In this document: positions 14,564 through 28,500 of the stretch, piece by piece
Layout of the letters: every line of letters begins with the position of its first letter
How positions within the stretch are numbered: the first letter of the stretch is position 1
Assembly (NCBI GenBank): GCA_019614645.1
Contig: JABWDB010000008.1
Coordinates: 8,804,001-8,868,000, forward strand
Length of the DNA: 64,000 nt
Direction: 5' to 3'
Source of the DNA: Stratiolaelaps scimitus
Lineage: Eukaryota > Arthropoda > Arachnida > Mesostigmata > Laelapidae
The notes under the pieces: model-generated
Database searches by the model: none
What the model saw: the letters and a program-made list of their open reading frames with translations, nothing else
Told to the model about the DNA's origin: nothing
Made by a program: the position numbers and the translations under genes

Positions 14564-15055
14564 CTGCATCGAGAATTCGGTCTTTAAACGAGAGGGGCAT
14601 AGCGGGGGGGGCGGAGTTCACCAGGGAATGAAGTTTGATCTTGAGCCGGTCCATAAGCAACTGCATCGCCGGCGTTGGATTTTCCAAGCCTAAGAATACA
14701 AGGGATATAAGTGATGATATTGAGCAGATAAGCCAATCAAAAATACAATGGTTAAGTTAATGTGCCGGGGACTATTCAACATCGTCCGAGTGGATCCCAA
14801 CCAGAGGTGGCACCTGTACATGTCGTGTCTTCGATGAAACCATACTGTTCATGCGCGTATCATCTTCGTGATCTAATCCAATCTGTCCAATGAATCAGCC
14901 ATTCGTGCGACAGACGATGACCAATTATTTCTGTATTATTTAATAGAACAGCCAGCAAACACTTACCGGACGGTTTGTGATCGAAGCAGTTGGACATCGG
15001 GAATGGATTCGAGTTGTGACAACCATTCGCCATCGGGCTTGCGACGGAGCTTACA
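14564..15055 (-). CDS. Two candidate exons of an unrecognised gene
   Basis: Minus-strand exon 14967-15055 ends at a strong GTAAGT donor. It reads in phase into exon 14564-14689, which follows a TTAG acceptor and ends at GTAAAT. The joined translation includes SNPFPMSNCFDHKPSG followed by LENPTPAMQLLMDRLKIKLHS and a SFKDRILDA end, which reads like ordinary soluble protein. A third piece near 14410-14480 (LILTDDDLKVNDVHETGK) fits the phase only through a weak acceptor. I do not recognise a family. Neither the start nor the stop is visible, so this is a fragment at best. Confidence 0.3.
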
Positions 15056-18000
15056 CTGCGTGTCGAGCCTATCGTTATGATCGATGATGACAGTGATCAA
15101 CAGGAAACCAACAGGTGAGATAGAATCGCAGAAACAAGCGACGATGACCCAGCGGGAATGCGGACAACATGTATAGGCGAGGTTCGGTAGTTGGACACAT
15201 ACGCAGACGCACAGACACAGATAGAACACCAGGAAAAAAACAACAGGAGTTTCTGTTTAGAACAACTCGCTGGACGATTTGCGAAACATGGAGTTAGCGA
15301 TGAGGGGACATCAACACGCATCCCGTCTTGTCGGCCGGTGCCGCAAAGAAAAAAGGCGAAATTTGGCATAATCATCAGAGCATCTTGTATATGGCAAGGC
15401 CTCGTTGAGGGTCATCTGCCCATATATATATATATATATATGAAATGTACGTATACCAAGCCAAACGAAGCCAACCTTTAGGCTTTCTGGTTTGAAAAAA
15501 ATCGAATTGCTGCTGCCATAAAATAGAAAAGGTAAGTAGAAATGTTTTTGCAGTTCGACGTGATACGAGCACACTATGCCGTATAGCTCCCTATGACGTG
15601 ATCGTTGACTGTACGTTTCCGTTAAGTAATACCATCGACAACACAATGGCACCCACGAGCATTATCGCTGATCACACCGACTTGGAGAAAGAGCCGCCCC
15701 CTGCTGCCTCATGGTTCAGAGTAGTACTTTTGACTTAAAGGCCAGCAGATTGAAACAATGGTGATATGGGGACATGCACTTTGAACACTGATCTCAAGCA
15801 AACGCGCACGCTCCTACCGAGCTCCAACTCACAACCTTGCAGAGTATTCTTGCGAGAGACTTTGTCAGGCACATGCAGCTACTGCCTGAGCCATCGGAGG
15901 CAGGTGTTTGTAAATGTTGTACAAAAAAAAGTGACATCTATTTATATATATATCAAAATCATCTCTGACCGATCATCACTAGCAACTCCCCATATGGTTT
16001 TCAATTCTATTAACATTGAACGAATCGTTTCAAGTTAGTTAACTCATTTGTGAACAGGTACTGACACCGAGGTCAATAGATAGGCTTTTTTCTTGTTCAA
16101 GGAGTGGGTTTCAGTTTCTGCCATGACAGAACCCAGCGCCTGTCGAACCCACTGGCGTGGCGCATTCGTGTGCGCTTTGCTAATATTAATTAGAGTATCA
16201 GTACCAAATGTAGTACTGCAGCGCCCATCTCCCCACTGAGTTCCCCCGGTCCCCGTCGAGTCTCCAAACTAAAACATTAATTACGACACCAGTGTTTCGT
16301 TCCGGTCACATTGATAGCCTCAGGGAGTGAGTAAACTTCATGCTACCCAATCACAACCTATGGAAGCAATAGTATGGTCTCCCCTTCGCTAGGCTTTTTG
16401 CCGTTCAAGTCAAGGCCATCTCTTTTGGCGCCACAGGGCTGGGGGCGGCGTTCGAGAGGATAACCGCAATGCTGAGGTATCAGCCTGCATAGTCATAGCT
16501 AGTTGAGTATATTCTACAAGCCTGTATTGAGTCGAGCGGTATGCTCAGCTGCACGATGGAGACACCAAAGAGCTTTCGAGTCGAGTTGAGTTCCAGCCAG
16601 CACTCGGTATTTCGTCTCAGATTTTGTTTTGTGTGGGTTTGCAGTTAATGTCGATGTCCCTGGTCCTGTTACGGGTACGATATTGAAAAATTTTCTAATT
16701 CAAGAACGAATCGAATTCGGTTCAACTGATGTGGTCGTGCAATGCATTTACAGCTTATGGAGAGGCATGTCCTTTATATAAACAATCGGATTAATACATA
16801 TATTCATCCGCGTATTCATCAATACAAACATTTTCTTGCAAAAACTGCGTAGAATTTGTAGTACAGCGGAAGGGCAAGTCAAACAATTAACAATATGAGT
16901 ATAGTCTTCTATTCGTAGCTATGAATCAAGTATAGCGCTGACATCTCATTTGATGCTAATGTCTACGGCTATCTTGCCGCCGTTCAAGTTACTATTAATT
17001 GACGGGCCGAGCTGTTCTCGCACACAAGCACTGGTTTTTCGTTGTTGTGCCACTGCAAACGCAAAAGGCTCAAAGCCGAGGCGTAGGCCAGAACTATGCT
17101 TTTAACCATGACAGTATTGCTGTTGAACATCGGGGGCTCAATATCGTCATGCAGCCGAGACGGTGCGCACGAGCAGATGAGAAACTAGTACCAGAAAGCA
17201 ATTTTTGGTAGAAAATCGTCTTGGGATTGCCAGGAGAGATGACAAAGTCAGAATCACACATACACAGAGAGAGAGAGAGAGACCTACATATGCTACCGAC
17301 ATTTACACGGAAAAGGATTAGGATGGATGGATGACGATAGAATGATTGATGATTGATTGATTGATGCTGGACAGATCAACAGAACGGCTCACGAACATAC
17401 TAGCTGAAAGGAGAACAACTGAAGATCAACTTATAATGAAATTATTATTTATTTGAATTTATGTACAGAGAAGGACTCGATTCTTATAATAGCTAGTAAA
17501 ATGTACACACATCTGCAAAGAACCGAAAACGACATACGTACAATTAACAATTAACGCTACCCGCAGGACCGCACGTACAATCAATACTTTTTGTCATTAC
17601 CATCGCATTTCCCACTCTTCCGGTCCTGTTTCGCCCGAAGACTACCACTACTACCCTATGCAACTGAATCCAAAGCATTCTACTGAACTCGAACCCAAAG
17701 ATGCACGCATGTATGTGTACGCACATACACAAGTCGTGCGTTTATCCGATACGTTCAACAGACTACATTAAAAGCTGCGATCCACTGCACCTTGACGGAT
17801 GGACAAACTCGATATTGCCGTAACACTTTCTCTCTCTCTCTGTCTCTATCTGTCTGTCTCTCTATCTCTCGAAAGCATTTCTGAGCGTTCTCCACCGACA
17901 ACTCAAATTTGAGTCCCGCTACCATTTCATCGTCAGGATCGACGTCGTCCATGGTCCACAGCTTTAGTTTGCCGTGTTTTTGCTCCGACCAGCCGTTTGT

Positions 18001-19238
18001 TCAATATCGTGCCGAGCGATTGTCTCCGCACGCCCCCAATTTTGTGGACAACGCTTCATCGGCAAAGTACGTCACGTCGGTCTGCAGCAACCGGCAGGCT
18101 CGATGCGTGCAACACGGGGGCAACCAAGCATGTTCTACCCGTTCATTCGAACCACATGTGCGTAGAGATCATGCCCTGCTCGAATTCGCAAGAAAAACAT
18201 GACGCTGAAGTTGGTTCCTCTAAAAATCCGCTCCCACCGGTGCTGTTCTGGGCAGATCGATAGGCCGTCTCATAGGCCGCCATTGTCTGCAAACACCCAC
18301 CCCAGGACCCCGGCCCGGGCCACACTGCCACCTAAGGTTGTATAACCGAGTCAAATTTAAAATGTATCATACTGTGTGCTGGCAAGCACAGCGTCGTTGG
18401 CGACCGGCGCTGAAAGCCGCCACGTTTTGTTCTGCTCATCACCGACTCGTCGGGTCAGGCGGCGACTGTCACCCCCTGAAAGCCTACGATTCATTACAGC
18501 CGCTGATCGCACTCGCGTGGACGCGAACAGGTCGGTCAGCGAGTTCTCAAAACTCGCCCCCCTACCGATCGAACGCGGCCGTTGGACCGTTTTTGCCGAC
18601 TGCCTCATGTGAGAACACGTCTTTTGAAAAAGATCGAATTAATTATTATAGAAAATTGTGTTGCTTCTTTTTCAACTCTCCTTGCAAAGTTGCCTGATTC
18701 ATTGGCGATATCGCTGGCGCGAGATACGAATTACCCAAGCATGCTCGCGAAACCGCAACTCGTCCCACTGAACGCAATGGCTATTGATGTGACACAATAC
18801 AAATGCACGCCACGTCACCAATACCGCACCGCGTATGTGCACTCGGTAAGTAATCGGCCGTGTGACATTGTGACCATCGTTCGCTGCAGCGTACATTTCC
18901 TTGAATCTGTTTCGATAACCCGATGTGGGGGCATATATATCTGCTTGAAATATGACTACGGTTTTGTTCTCGTTTGTTGCTCATACAACATAACAATGCG
19001 ATCATTACTTCGCCAAGGCGGAGGCAACCGACGGGAGGAAACGCGAGCGGTAAAACATCGAACGATCGCATAAATACGATTATTACTTGCATCTGGATCG
19101 AGATCGCAGCGAGTGCGATACGCCGATTGGCTGACTGTGACTAAATAATTGTGCCTCACCCCTCCGCTTAATAAAAAACAATATCACGGATCGCATCTCA
19201 GCAAGGCCCGGTCAACAACACACGGGACAAATGCGTGT

Positions 19239-19274
<36 letters not shown>

Positions 19275-19417
19275 GGAAATTAACCCAGCAGAATCGACAT
19301 CTTCGCGACGCCGACGACGACGACGTTGACGCACTCGTGGTCAGCGTTTACAGCCAAAACCACGGAAAGTGCCTCCGCGGCCACCATTTGTCTTTGTCAA
19401 TTTTTTTTTTGCGTCAT
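15056..19417. other. Spacer with microsatellites and a weak ORF
   Basis: No confident gene. There are (TA)n tracts at 15421-15441 and 19238-19274, a (GA)n run at about 17265-17281, and a CT/CTGT-rich stretch at about 17828-17870. An open minus-strand segment at about 17870-17990 encodes KLKLWTMDDVDPDDEMVAG and is protein-like, but it runs directly into the microsatellite and has no supported partner exons. Confidence 0.5.
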
Positions 19418-19423
19418 TTTATT
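19418..19423 (-). terminator. AATAAA polyadenylation-type hexamer overlapping the VRK-type stop codon
   Basis: On the minus strand AATAAA includes the TAA stop of the kinase reading frame. If it is used, the 3' UTR would be only a few tens of bases. No other minus-strand AATAAA is evident in the next few hundred bases downstream, but use of a variant signal cannot be excluded. Confidence 0.3.
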
Positions 19424-22400
19424 TCGAGTTGCTAACCTCGGTCAGGGGCAGCCTTCGATTCCTCAACGACATCCCAACCACCACCGTCCCTGCGCTTCTT
19501 GTGTTCTTCGAACGAACGCATTTCGAGTTACCCTTTTTGCCCATCTCTCGACTGGCTGACTCAGACTCCTTATGCGATGCCTTCTCGAATCTCGTTGTCG
19601 AGACATTGCTGGTAGCCTTTCGCTTTTGCTCAAGTTTGGCACCCCCATCGCTCGTCAGTGGCTGTATAGCCTTTCTCGACCTATCGGCTGACCTCCCATT
19701 CGAGCTATGACCAATGGCATGATGCCTGCTGCTAGCGCTGGCCGTTATCGAATCGGTCCCCGAATCTCTCAGCTTGGCTGTCCCGCACGCGTCAACCTGT
19801 CCCCTGAGTATTCGCCGACTATTTTGCCTCGTCGCAGGCGCACTCGGTAGGGTTACAACTACTCGACCTCTCCCCTCGCGAGGTTGTGCGAGGTCGTTGC
19901 TAGCACTGGCTGCGACTTGGGCAATTCTATTTTGCTTGCCTTGTCGATAGCACCTGTGAATTCTCCCAGTCCCCCGAGATCGCGACACTGGACGCTCTCG
20001 CTGCGGAGTCGTTCCACGTCTCTCTACCCCATTTGGCCCAGAAGCAGATCGCGTTTCCCCCGTGATGTTGCTAGTCGCCCTTTGGGCTGCCTTTTCTCTA
20101 ACTGCTAGACGGGCGGCGGCGGCGGCGGCCACGTCAGCCGTAGCAGCAGGTTCGGCCTCTGCGGCCGCTTCGTCCATTTGGCGAAGTTTGTCTTTAGCCA
20201 TGTGTATCAAGTGTTCTCGCTGGCGTTCGTACGCTCTCTGCGCTTCCCGCAGCTCAAACAAGTTGATGCGGCGGGCCTCCTTGGTGTCGTGGTCGATCGT
20301 AACCAGGGTCGGGCCCTGCGGTACCTCTTGGTCTTGAGAGGTGGTATAGTGGTGCCTACCGGTCCTGCGGCCGCTGCTTTGCCGCGAGTCGAAGCAGCTC
20401 CGTTTCACTGACGAAGGCCGGTCGCTCAACGAGCTGTCATTGTCGTCATCGTCGGACGTGCTCGCACCGGCTTCCGCGGGAGCTCCGGCAACGGTGTGGG
20501 TCGTTGTTCGACGCCGTAAACGAGTCGCAGCCACTGAGCCGCTCGACGAGCCCGATAATGATGCCTGCAAGGAAAAATCAACAGCGATCGAGACAATACA
20601 CAAACGCAGGTGGACAGGTGATAAGACATGAGATAAGGTGAAGTACGCCTGACTGGTGGCACCCCCCAAAATGGTGACGAGTTCAACAATTTTTTTTACG
20701 ATGACGCCAGCATGTCACGTCATTGGGGCTGATCGTCAAGAAACACCGTCTGCCGTTTCTCGCGTCTATTTTCCGCTGCGTGTGCCGCATCCGTTCAACT
20801 CACCTGGCTCTCGTGTTCCACCCGAAGGCGCTTTTCCTTCTCAAGTCGAAAACTCTTTCGACATTTCCGTTTGCTTTGTATACGTACAATGCCCCCTTCA
20901 AACTGAAGCTGCATATCGTGCCGGAACCCGCTCTTTAGGATTGCCTGAAATCACAGGGGCGTTTCTAGACGTTAGCATTCGCTCTCGACGAGACCAGACA
21001 ATCGAACATGAATAACAATCAGCAACAAGTTCGGATTCTGGGAAAACGCTTGTGTAGTCGTGGACGTGTCAGTTTGTCGACGGATACAGTGTGAGAATAC
21101 ATCGCTAATAATTAAGATTTATTTCATTTCAGTCACCTATTTCAGGTTCAGTCAATATATATATATATAAACACACCGCTAGTTCACGTCCCTCAGAGAC
21201 AAAAACATAGGGACCCTTGTTTTCCACCACCAGAGTAGGCAATTTTTTTCACTAGCAGAACAACAACTATAGGCACTGTTTAGCTACTCACCTGTTTAAA
21301 CATTTCACGACAGAGTTCATAGTTCGGCTTCTCATGAAAATCAAGTCTGGCGACGTAGTTTGCGAACTCCAAGATGTACGGAGGTGCTCCTTTCCTACAA
21401 TATCAATCAAGCAAAAAAACAGCACCACGTCAGGTTACCGATCTAGACTAGAATACAGTGGACCGTTAGTTAGAGACTTAATAGAAACAAACATGTCCAC
21501 GCAGCAAACCATTGTTTAGTTGTGTCATTGCTAAATTGTGTCTATTTCAATTGTCAAAATTACGGTGATTCGGTCAAGAAGACCCGAATCCCCCTCGTTA
21601 TCAAAGAGGTATATCCCTTTGACGAAGCCGTCTCATCCAGAAAACGGATTACTCTGGATGACCTGCGGTACAGTGGACTGGATAAAACGCATACGAACCT
21701 TCCGAAACAAACCACCATTAGTTCTTGTGGGTCCCGCATGTAAATCTCCTTTTGGCTAGCAATTTCCTCCGCATCTTCTCGATTCGACGACCACGGTAGC
21801 TTCCCTGAGATCCAGTAGATCAGATTGTACAATAACACCTGAAAAGGCCGACATGAAATTGAAGCGATGCCGCGAATGAATAATGTATGCCACACAATTT
21901 ATTGCGCGCGATAGTTACTAGAAAGAAGAAGTTAGCCATCGTCACGAAGGACCTTAGCGAAGCGTCTGTCATTGAAAACGTTCTGCTCCCGGTAAACGTG
22001 CCTCCCCATTGATGCTGCCCTCGATTCAACTCAAGGCCATCTATAGTTTGGGAACGGCAAATATCGCATTGAATCTTGGTCCTACTTCGGTGACGATGTG
22101 CGACTCGACACAGCTCCACATTGTACAGTCACAGCATTGTACAGTGACGATGTCAACAGTTGTTCAACTACCTCGAGATCGCTGCGACGAGAGTGCGCCC
22201 CGAGATGACCGTCCCGCGAGGTGAATTCAATCGTGCCGTCGTGCGCTCGCCGCAGGTCCTCCTTCAGCTCCTTGTGAACTTCATAGCCCGACTCGTAGAC
22301 GAAATAGCGGCACGCAAGGCCGAAGTCGACGAGATAGATCTTGTTCGGGTCGTCGAAGCCGAGCAGTAGGTTCTGCGCCTTGACGTCCTTGTGTACATAC

Positions 22401-24577
22401 CCATGAAAGTGAACATACTCGAGAATGTCCGTCACTCGAATCGCCACCGTTAGTGCCGTCTTTAACGGCATCCGTCCCTCATTAACGCCGAGAATTGTCT
22501 GCAATTTAGACGAAATTAAAAGATCAAGTGAACTCATAGAATATATCGACCTTGAACACAGACTCATCGTCATCTCGCTTTAGTTAAGCAGTCGATGCCG
22601 ACGGTGGCACATATTCTCACTCAGAAAGGGGTCCGTCTTATGAAGCAGTGGCCGAAAGCACGCCTAGTCGAACAGGGCGGAGTACCAAAAGCGTCGTTTT
22701 CACACATAGATCTGTACAAGGATGGAAAGAGATGACCGTGCCAAGGTTGTTTGCGTTGGCAAAAATTCGGAAAACTCACAATGCCAACACAATATCGTCT
22801 TACCTGTAGATCCGTTCCGAATCGATCGATGACAATAAACCGATACCTCTGCCGGCGGAATACGAAAGAGCCCGATCCGTGGAGGCGAGGCATACCAACA
22901 TAGTCGAGACCTCTCTGCCTCTGCCACTCCTCCACTAAAGTATCATTGAAAGCATATAGCGAGGCAATTCTTATTATCAGCTCAATTCAAATCAATGCAA
23001 CATTATTGAGGGTAAAGATATATATATATATATATCTTGTTAGTATCTTGTTATCCAGTGACGCGTCGGTGGAAACAAGTGTTTTTGTGATTTCTAGATG
23101 AAGTAAGATAAATCGTCTCCAGTTCAGTGAAGTTGATGATATACCCCAAAATGATGCAAAACTGTCCATTTCTATAACCAATGAAGACAACACGAAAACA
23201 GTGCAAGGAATACTGAACGACCCTTCAGCCTGGACCCAGATCATGGATCTGGGTCTTGGAAGACAATTGCCGGCCAGTGCACATAGACCAAGGCAACCCA
23301 ATTCACGAAAGAGTTGTGTAAGAATTTCACCTTCATCGGACAGGTCATACACGTTATGTATCGGCACTCGCTACTATGTAACTACTCAATCGGTTAATCA
23401 TCGATGACACGTAGATGGTAGTCAATAAATACCTAATCATTATCAATCGTACACAAGATACGCAGTGTATACTTACTTTTGTCTAGCTTAGCACATCGAT
23501 GATAAAAATGCATCTCCGTAAATAGCGATCCATTGTCGTGAGGTTCAACTTTTATGGCCATTCGTGTGTCTTCGGGGACACCTAGCCCACGCTCCAATAA
23601 TCCCGAACTCGCCTCGCACGCTGGAAACGCAAATACAACGCGGAAATTATTGACTTTAATGACGACGGAAAAAACTAACCACGGTGGCCCCGATTTCCGT
23701 AAGTATACAAATGACAATTAGCTTCAAGTTATATGTCATACTATGAAAATAATAATAATAATATATAATACATTAATTATAAATAAATTAATATTTTTGG
23801 GGAAGAAACTCAACAGAATTCTGCTGTGTCTGATAACAGACAAAATTCACATACGAACCATCATGGCACACCCTTACAATATTTAGTTATTTGTATCTCA
23901 TCTCTAATTCATGCGTAATTTATCTCTAGATTAACTGATAGTGCTCGATGACAACATGTACATTTCAACATGTCTCACGATCGCCGACAGCGATGTGTTG
24001 ATGTCAACTTGAGAGGCCATTTGTCGCCCTATAGACGAAATAGCTTGTTGGATTTCGGCATGGTCGAACGATAAATTTGAGCGGGTTACTATGGAAGATA
24101 GACAGTTCACAGCCAATCTCATTACGCTTCTTTTCCCTTCTTCGTGGTTACGTGGAAGAGCCAGTAGAAGTTCTCCGAATGAAGACTTTGTTTGAGAATG
24201 TTTCTAAAGATTTAGGAGCGACCGTCGTGAGTGGTATTACTACATGGCATAAACCGTAATGGCGTAACTTCTCCGCCGTGCTGTATTGTCTGGCGAGTCA
24301 ATGGAAGTTGAAAGAACACCATCACTGCGTGTGTAAACATTCGCCAGAAACTTCCGAGAAACAAACGGCCTAATTGGGAAGAATGTCTGACTGCTATTGC
24401 ATCACGAATAGCACTAATAATAGTAATAGTATTGATAATACCATAGTGACGATACTAACCTAGGTATATGGAGCCAAATCCGCCCGATCCAATATGCGCC
24501 CCGATACGCCAATGCAGACCCCTTACATCTGTCACCACGACACCCGACAGATTCAGCGGCTGGGTCGCAGAGGACAT
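19419..24577 (-). CDS. VRK-family (vaccinia-related kinase type) Ser/Thr protein kinase
   Basis: Eight minus-strand exons in consistent phase: 24460-24577, 23477-23620, 22804-22934, 22172-22498, 21699-21838, 21292-21394, 20804-20944 and 19419-20564. They encode 749 residues. The kinase domain shows a glycine loop GSGGFG (30-35), the VAIK-type lysine K63 (MAIK), catalytic D169 in YVHKDVKAQN, and a DFG aspartate D189 (YLVDFGLA). Next come KELKEDLRRAHDGTIEFTS and SRRSDLE, the insertion and activation-segment pattern typical of VRKs. Animal VRKs are nuclear chromatin kinases related to casein kinase 1, with targets such as histone H3 and BAF. Two differences stand out: the usual HGD loop reads HKD, and the last exon adds a 381-residue Ser/Arg/Ala-rich tail (acidic SDDDDNDSS, then a charged helix-like region), so the protein is about twice the usual VRK length. 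The start is the first ATG, 24 residues before I25. An AATAAA hexamer overlaps the stop codon. Confidence 0.9.
23233..23255. repeat. Perfect short inverted repeat in a kinase intron
   Basis: GACCCAGATC (23233-23242), a 3-base ATG spacer, then GATCTGGGTC (23246-23255). The arms are perfect 10-mers and could form a hairpin in the VRK-type intron between exons 2 and 3. Confidence 0.85.
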
Positions 24578-25547
24578 CGCGATCGCAGCACAGCAGCAAT
24601 CGAGTCCTGTTACAAGGCGATGATGGCGATAATGATGAGCGCGAGCAGCAGCAGCCGTAGTGTTATCCGAAGCTTCGCTCCCTCGGATATCCTCGGAGAG
24701 CCCCTGTTGCCGCCTACGAGAGCTTAACAGGCTGTTTCCCTTTGTGAAGTCGCACACAGGCTTCGAATTGTGTCACATTGTAGTTTGTTGTTGTGTTAGT
24801 ATTAGTTGTCGCGTTCTTCTTTTGCTCCAAGAGGGCCGATGTCACCGGCTGGTTCTGCCGATGCCTTCCGATAAAGATCTTCGTTGCACTAGCCACAGGC
24901 TCTGCTCGCCAAGCTTCCCTCTGAACTTCTCTCTTCTGATCGTTACCCGTGTTAGCGTAATAGTTGACCGTCGAGCGGCCCTTGCTAAGCGCGTCTTCGA
25001 CCACTCCCCTGTATAGCGCTCCGCCTCTCAGCTGCTGCTATGAGGCGCATCTGAAAACATAAAGAACAACAACGAGGGCAATGATTCAATGGGAATTAGC
25101 TATCTGAGAACAGTGAAAGATTCTATCGACCTTATCAGTAAGGAGGACCCCGCTTGCTTGAGACCAAGCAAATAATTAGCAAGAACAAAGTTCAAATATG
25201 TGAAAGCAAATTGATTTGGGCTAATAAGAGCAAGTTCAACGTAAATGATAAAATCAAAATGGAAATCCCACCCCACAACACGGGAGTAAAACCTGATTAG
25301 ACCTAAACAACAAAAACAGCAAAAAACAAACAAACAGAACCTAAAGCGAAGCTGATGACTTGATTATACGTTTTGCTTGTTATTTCCTTATCATTCGATA
25401 CTATTTGTTTGATCTGTGCTGTTCTGATGCAGTGGTTTCCAATGCATTTACAAGCAACATCCACGATTCGTTTTACAAAACCATGGCTGTACCTGTGACA
25501 CACGGCCAATAATAGCACAAGTGTTGATTAAACACGATACAGCAGAC

Positions 25548-25581
<34 letters not shown>

Positions 25582-28500
25582 TACACAGTAAAATGTGGTT
25601 GACATAGATTGTAATAGCTTGCGCATTGTGCGACCATATGAGGTGGCAAGCACTATACATCGAATGTTCGAATGCATTTCACGTACGAATTTCATGAATG
25701 ACAACCTTGTACGAATGCCAACTAATCAGCAGGTGTATAGTTCGCTTGCACATTTACATTTAGAAGGGTCCACCTTATGATGCAATGCCTAAAGCAGTTG
25801 TACTGTGGACCTAAGATGTTTACGGCTGTCAGTCAGCCCGGAAAATGTGCTTCGTGTATGGTTCCAAATGTAGCACACAACACGTGTAGAAACATATCGG
25901 GACAGGTCTGGCTATATACAATACGTTCTGATACAATGCTCCAAAAGTTTACTCACTCATGATCCGAGATCAATGAATCAGAGTAACTCAGTAAGCATCA
26001 AGACGCAGAACTAATTCAGACTCTTCGACTGCCACTCGATAATAAACAACCACGGACACAGTTCTCGTTCATTGGAAGCAGCTGATCCGTTCACAAGACA
26101 ACGTCGGCAGCAACCAGCGAGCCATCTTCGTTGTCATCTTCATCAGGGGACAGACTGGTCACAATAAATAACTACGACGCTATCGAGGCAAAATACTACC
26201 GGTAGATGTTTCGGGTGCTGATTCCCAGCCAACATTTAACGGCACTGCTTTCGGCATTGCTTAATAAGACCCTATACGAGAATGCAATAGAACCACAACC
26301 TGTCAAGATTTGTTTGTTTATCATCTGGTTAAGCTGCTGCGGCTACTGCTGCTGGTGCTACGATAGTCAAGAAATCGTCCATCCCCAACGCTAAGCAGAC
26401 AACGGAGGCGGACTCAGATGCAGCTAAAGGTGGCACGAATTAATAATTCAGCACACTTATCCGGCCAACAACAAACCTCAACAACGACAATCCCTAATAT
26501 TAGAATGTACGACGTATCGAGTATGATACGTCACAACAAACATCATGTAACAGAACACAGCGGTACAGCCGAACCGTAGTAGATCATTTCACCGGTCATC
26601 TCTGGCACTCATCACTCACCGATGAGTTACAGCAAAAACAGCCTGATCACAAATCGTAGCTCAGTGGTGAAACCATCACCAACTCACAGCAGGCAAAACC
26701 AGCTCGACATGGGCTGGGGCGCTCCCAGCGCGCATTCACAACAGACAGACGTTGAATGGAACACAAATATAACGATAATAATAATACGTTGCAGCGTTGG
26801 TTGTTGTCGTCTTTTGAGCGCTCACTCACACCGGCCCCCCTTGCACTGATCTCACTTGCACTGATCAGATCATACGTATGCGGATAGATGGATAAAACAA
26901 TCAGACGGATCAGGCATGGCCCGTTGATTACTCCAGGGGCATATTGAGCCAGTGGCAACAGCAATAGGAAGCACGAATCGCACGTCTTATTGAATCGTCA
27001 CACAAACAGGCCATCAGGCAAACAGGACAACTGGCAGACCCTCCTCACCACTCGAGAGCGGTATAGGGCGGCCGAGGCTGTGTCCGCAGCAGATACGCAG
27101 GTAGCCAGTGCCGTTGCTTTTTCTAGGAATCGTCTCCAATTCGTAACCGCCTCATCCCCCGAACATTGAGAGGGGTGTCTCTTGTTCAGTCGTTACGCGT
27201 TGTTGTTGTTGTTGCTGTTCTTCGTGTTGTGGTCACCGCCACCGTGTCGTATATGATGGCCAGCGAAGGCATCGGATTGATCATCCAATCACCGCAATAC
27301 GTGAAGCAAGAAGCGATCGGACAACGTTGCAGCAGTGATCGCGCCGCGCCGCGCCAACCCGCGACAACAGGCGGCAACGGTAAGCGACAAACACGGAAGA
27401 CCACTAACAACAGACATTGCCCGAACCAATAGCACAGAGAGGCAATACCCGAAGGAGCCTCAGCAGCGGCAGCTCATATCCGCAATTCAGTTTACATCGT
27501 AGACACACGACCACATACACAGACATGCTTGTATATACATATCAATACAGACACCCAGCGAGAGACAGAGAGAGAGAGAGAGAGAGAGGTAGAGAGACAA
27601 AAATCAACAAACACAAATCGCAATCGTCATCTGTTGCTGCGGCTGTGTTCAGGCATCAGATTTTCCCACAGCGCAGGTGGAATGTTGAAACAGGAAAATC
27701 AGCTACCAAATAGGCAGACTGATACGACGGGAAAAAAGAAAAGCTGGTGGGTTACCAATGGTTAACACTGTTAGCCGTCGCAGCTCCAACCGGAGAATGA
27801 ATACGAGGATCGTGGGTGACACAGCTGCAGTACAATAGAAAAGCTCGGCCAGTTTGGGGATTCGCCATCTACCTGCCTATTCGTTGCTGGAAATTTAGCA
27901 GTAGCGAGCCGTAATCGTCTTGTTGTCTCTGGGGCAACGGCCAGCGACTGCATGATCTGAGCCGAGCGCAGTCAACGAGCTTCGGCGGGTTAGCACTTGA
28001 AATTCTAACCAATTTCCTTCATACTACAACCGTGTTACCACTGCGAGCGATTTGCGTTTTTCTTTGACGGGGTCGACGGACGACGGGTTTTGTCTGTCCA
28101 GCAGGTTAAATACACACCAACACAGTCACACAAACACACACACACACAGATCCACCACACAGCGACACGTTAGGCAAACTTCTGATTTTTGGTCACCTCT
28201 GGTGTCGTTTCTCTATGATTCTCAGCAAGCTGCTGTGTTACTGGCTGGCTGGCTCGGCCCCCACGAACAAATCTGTTTGGGTAGAGTACAGTCAGTCAAT
28301 CAGTCGGTCATCCACTCGCAACGACTCCGCCGTGCATTCTCTCTCTACCGAGCTGCAACAGTCGATTTGAATTTGACTTCGTTCATCTTCGGCTGTTCTC
28401 GTTTGTACCACGTTCCCCGTTATGTGCGAACTGGGCTCTTTCGAAAGGCGGCGGGGGGGGGGCTAACGCTTCGCCCGGTGGTCGAGTCTCTGACTACGGC

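Noticed and set aside
24575..24757. Extra 60 residues at the kinase N-terminus
   Set aside because: The open frame extends upstream of 24577 but has no ATG; the only visible in-frame start is at 24577.
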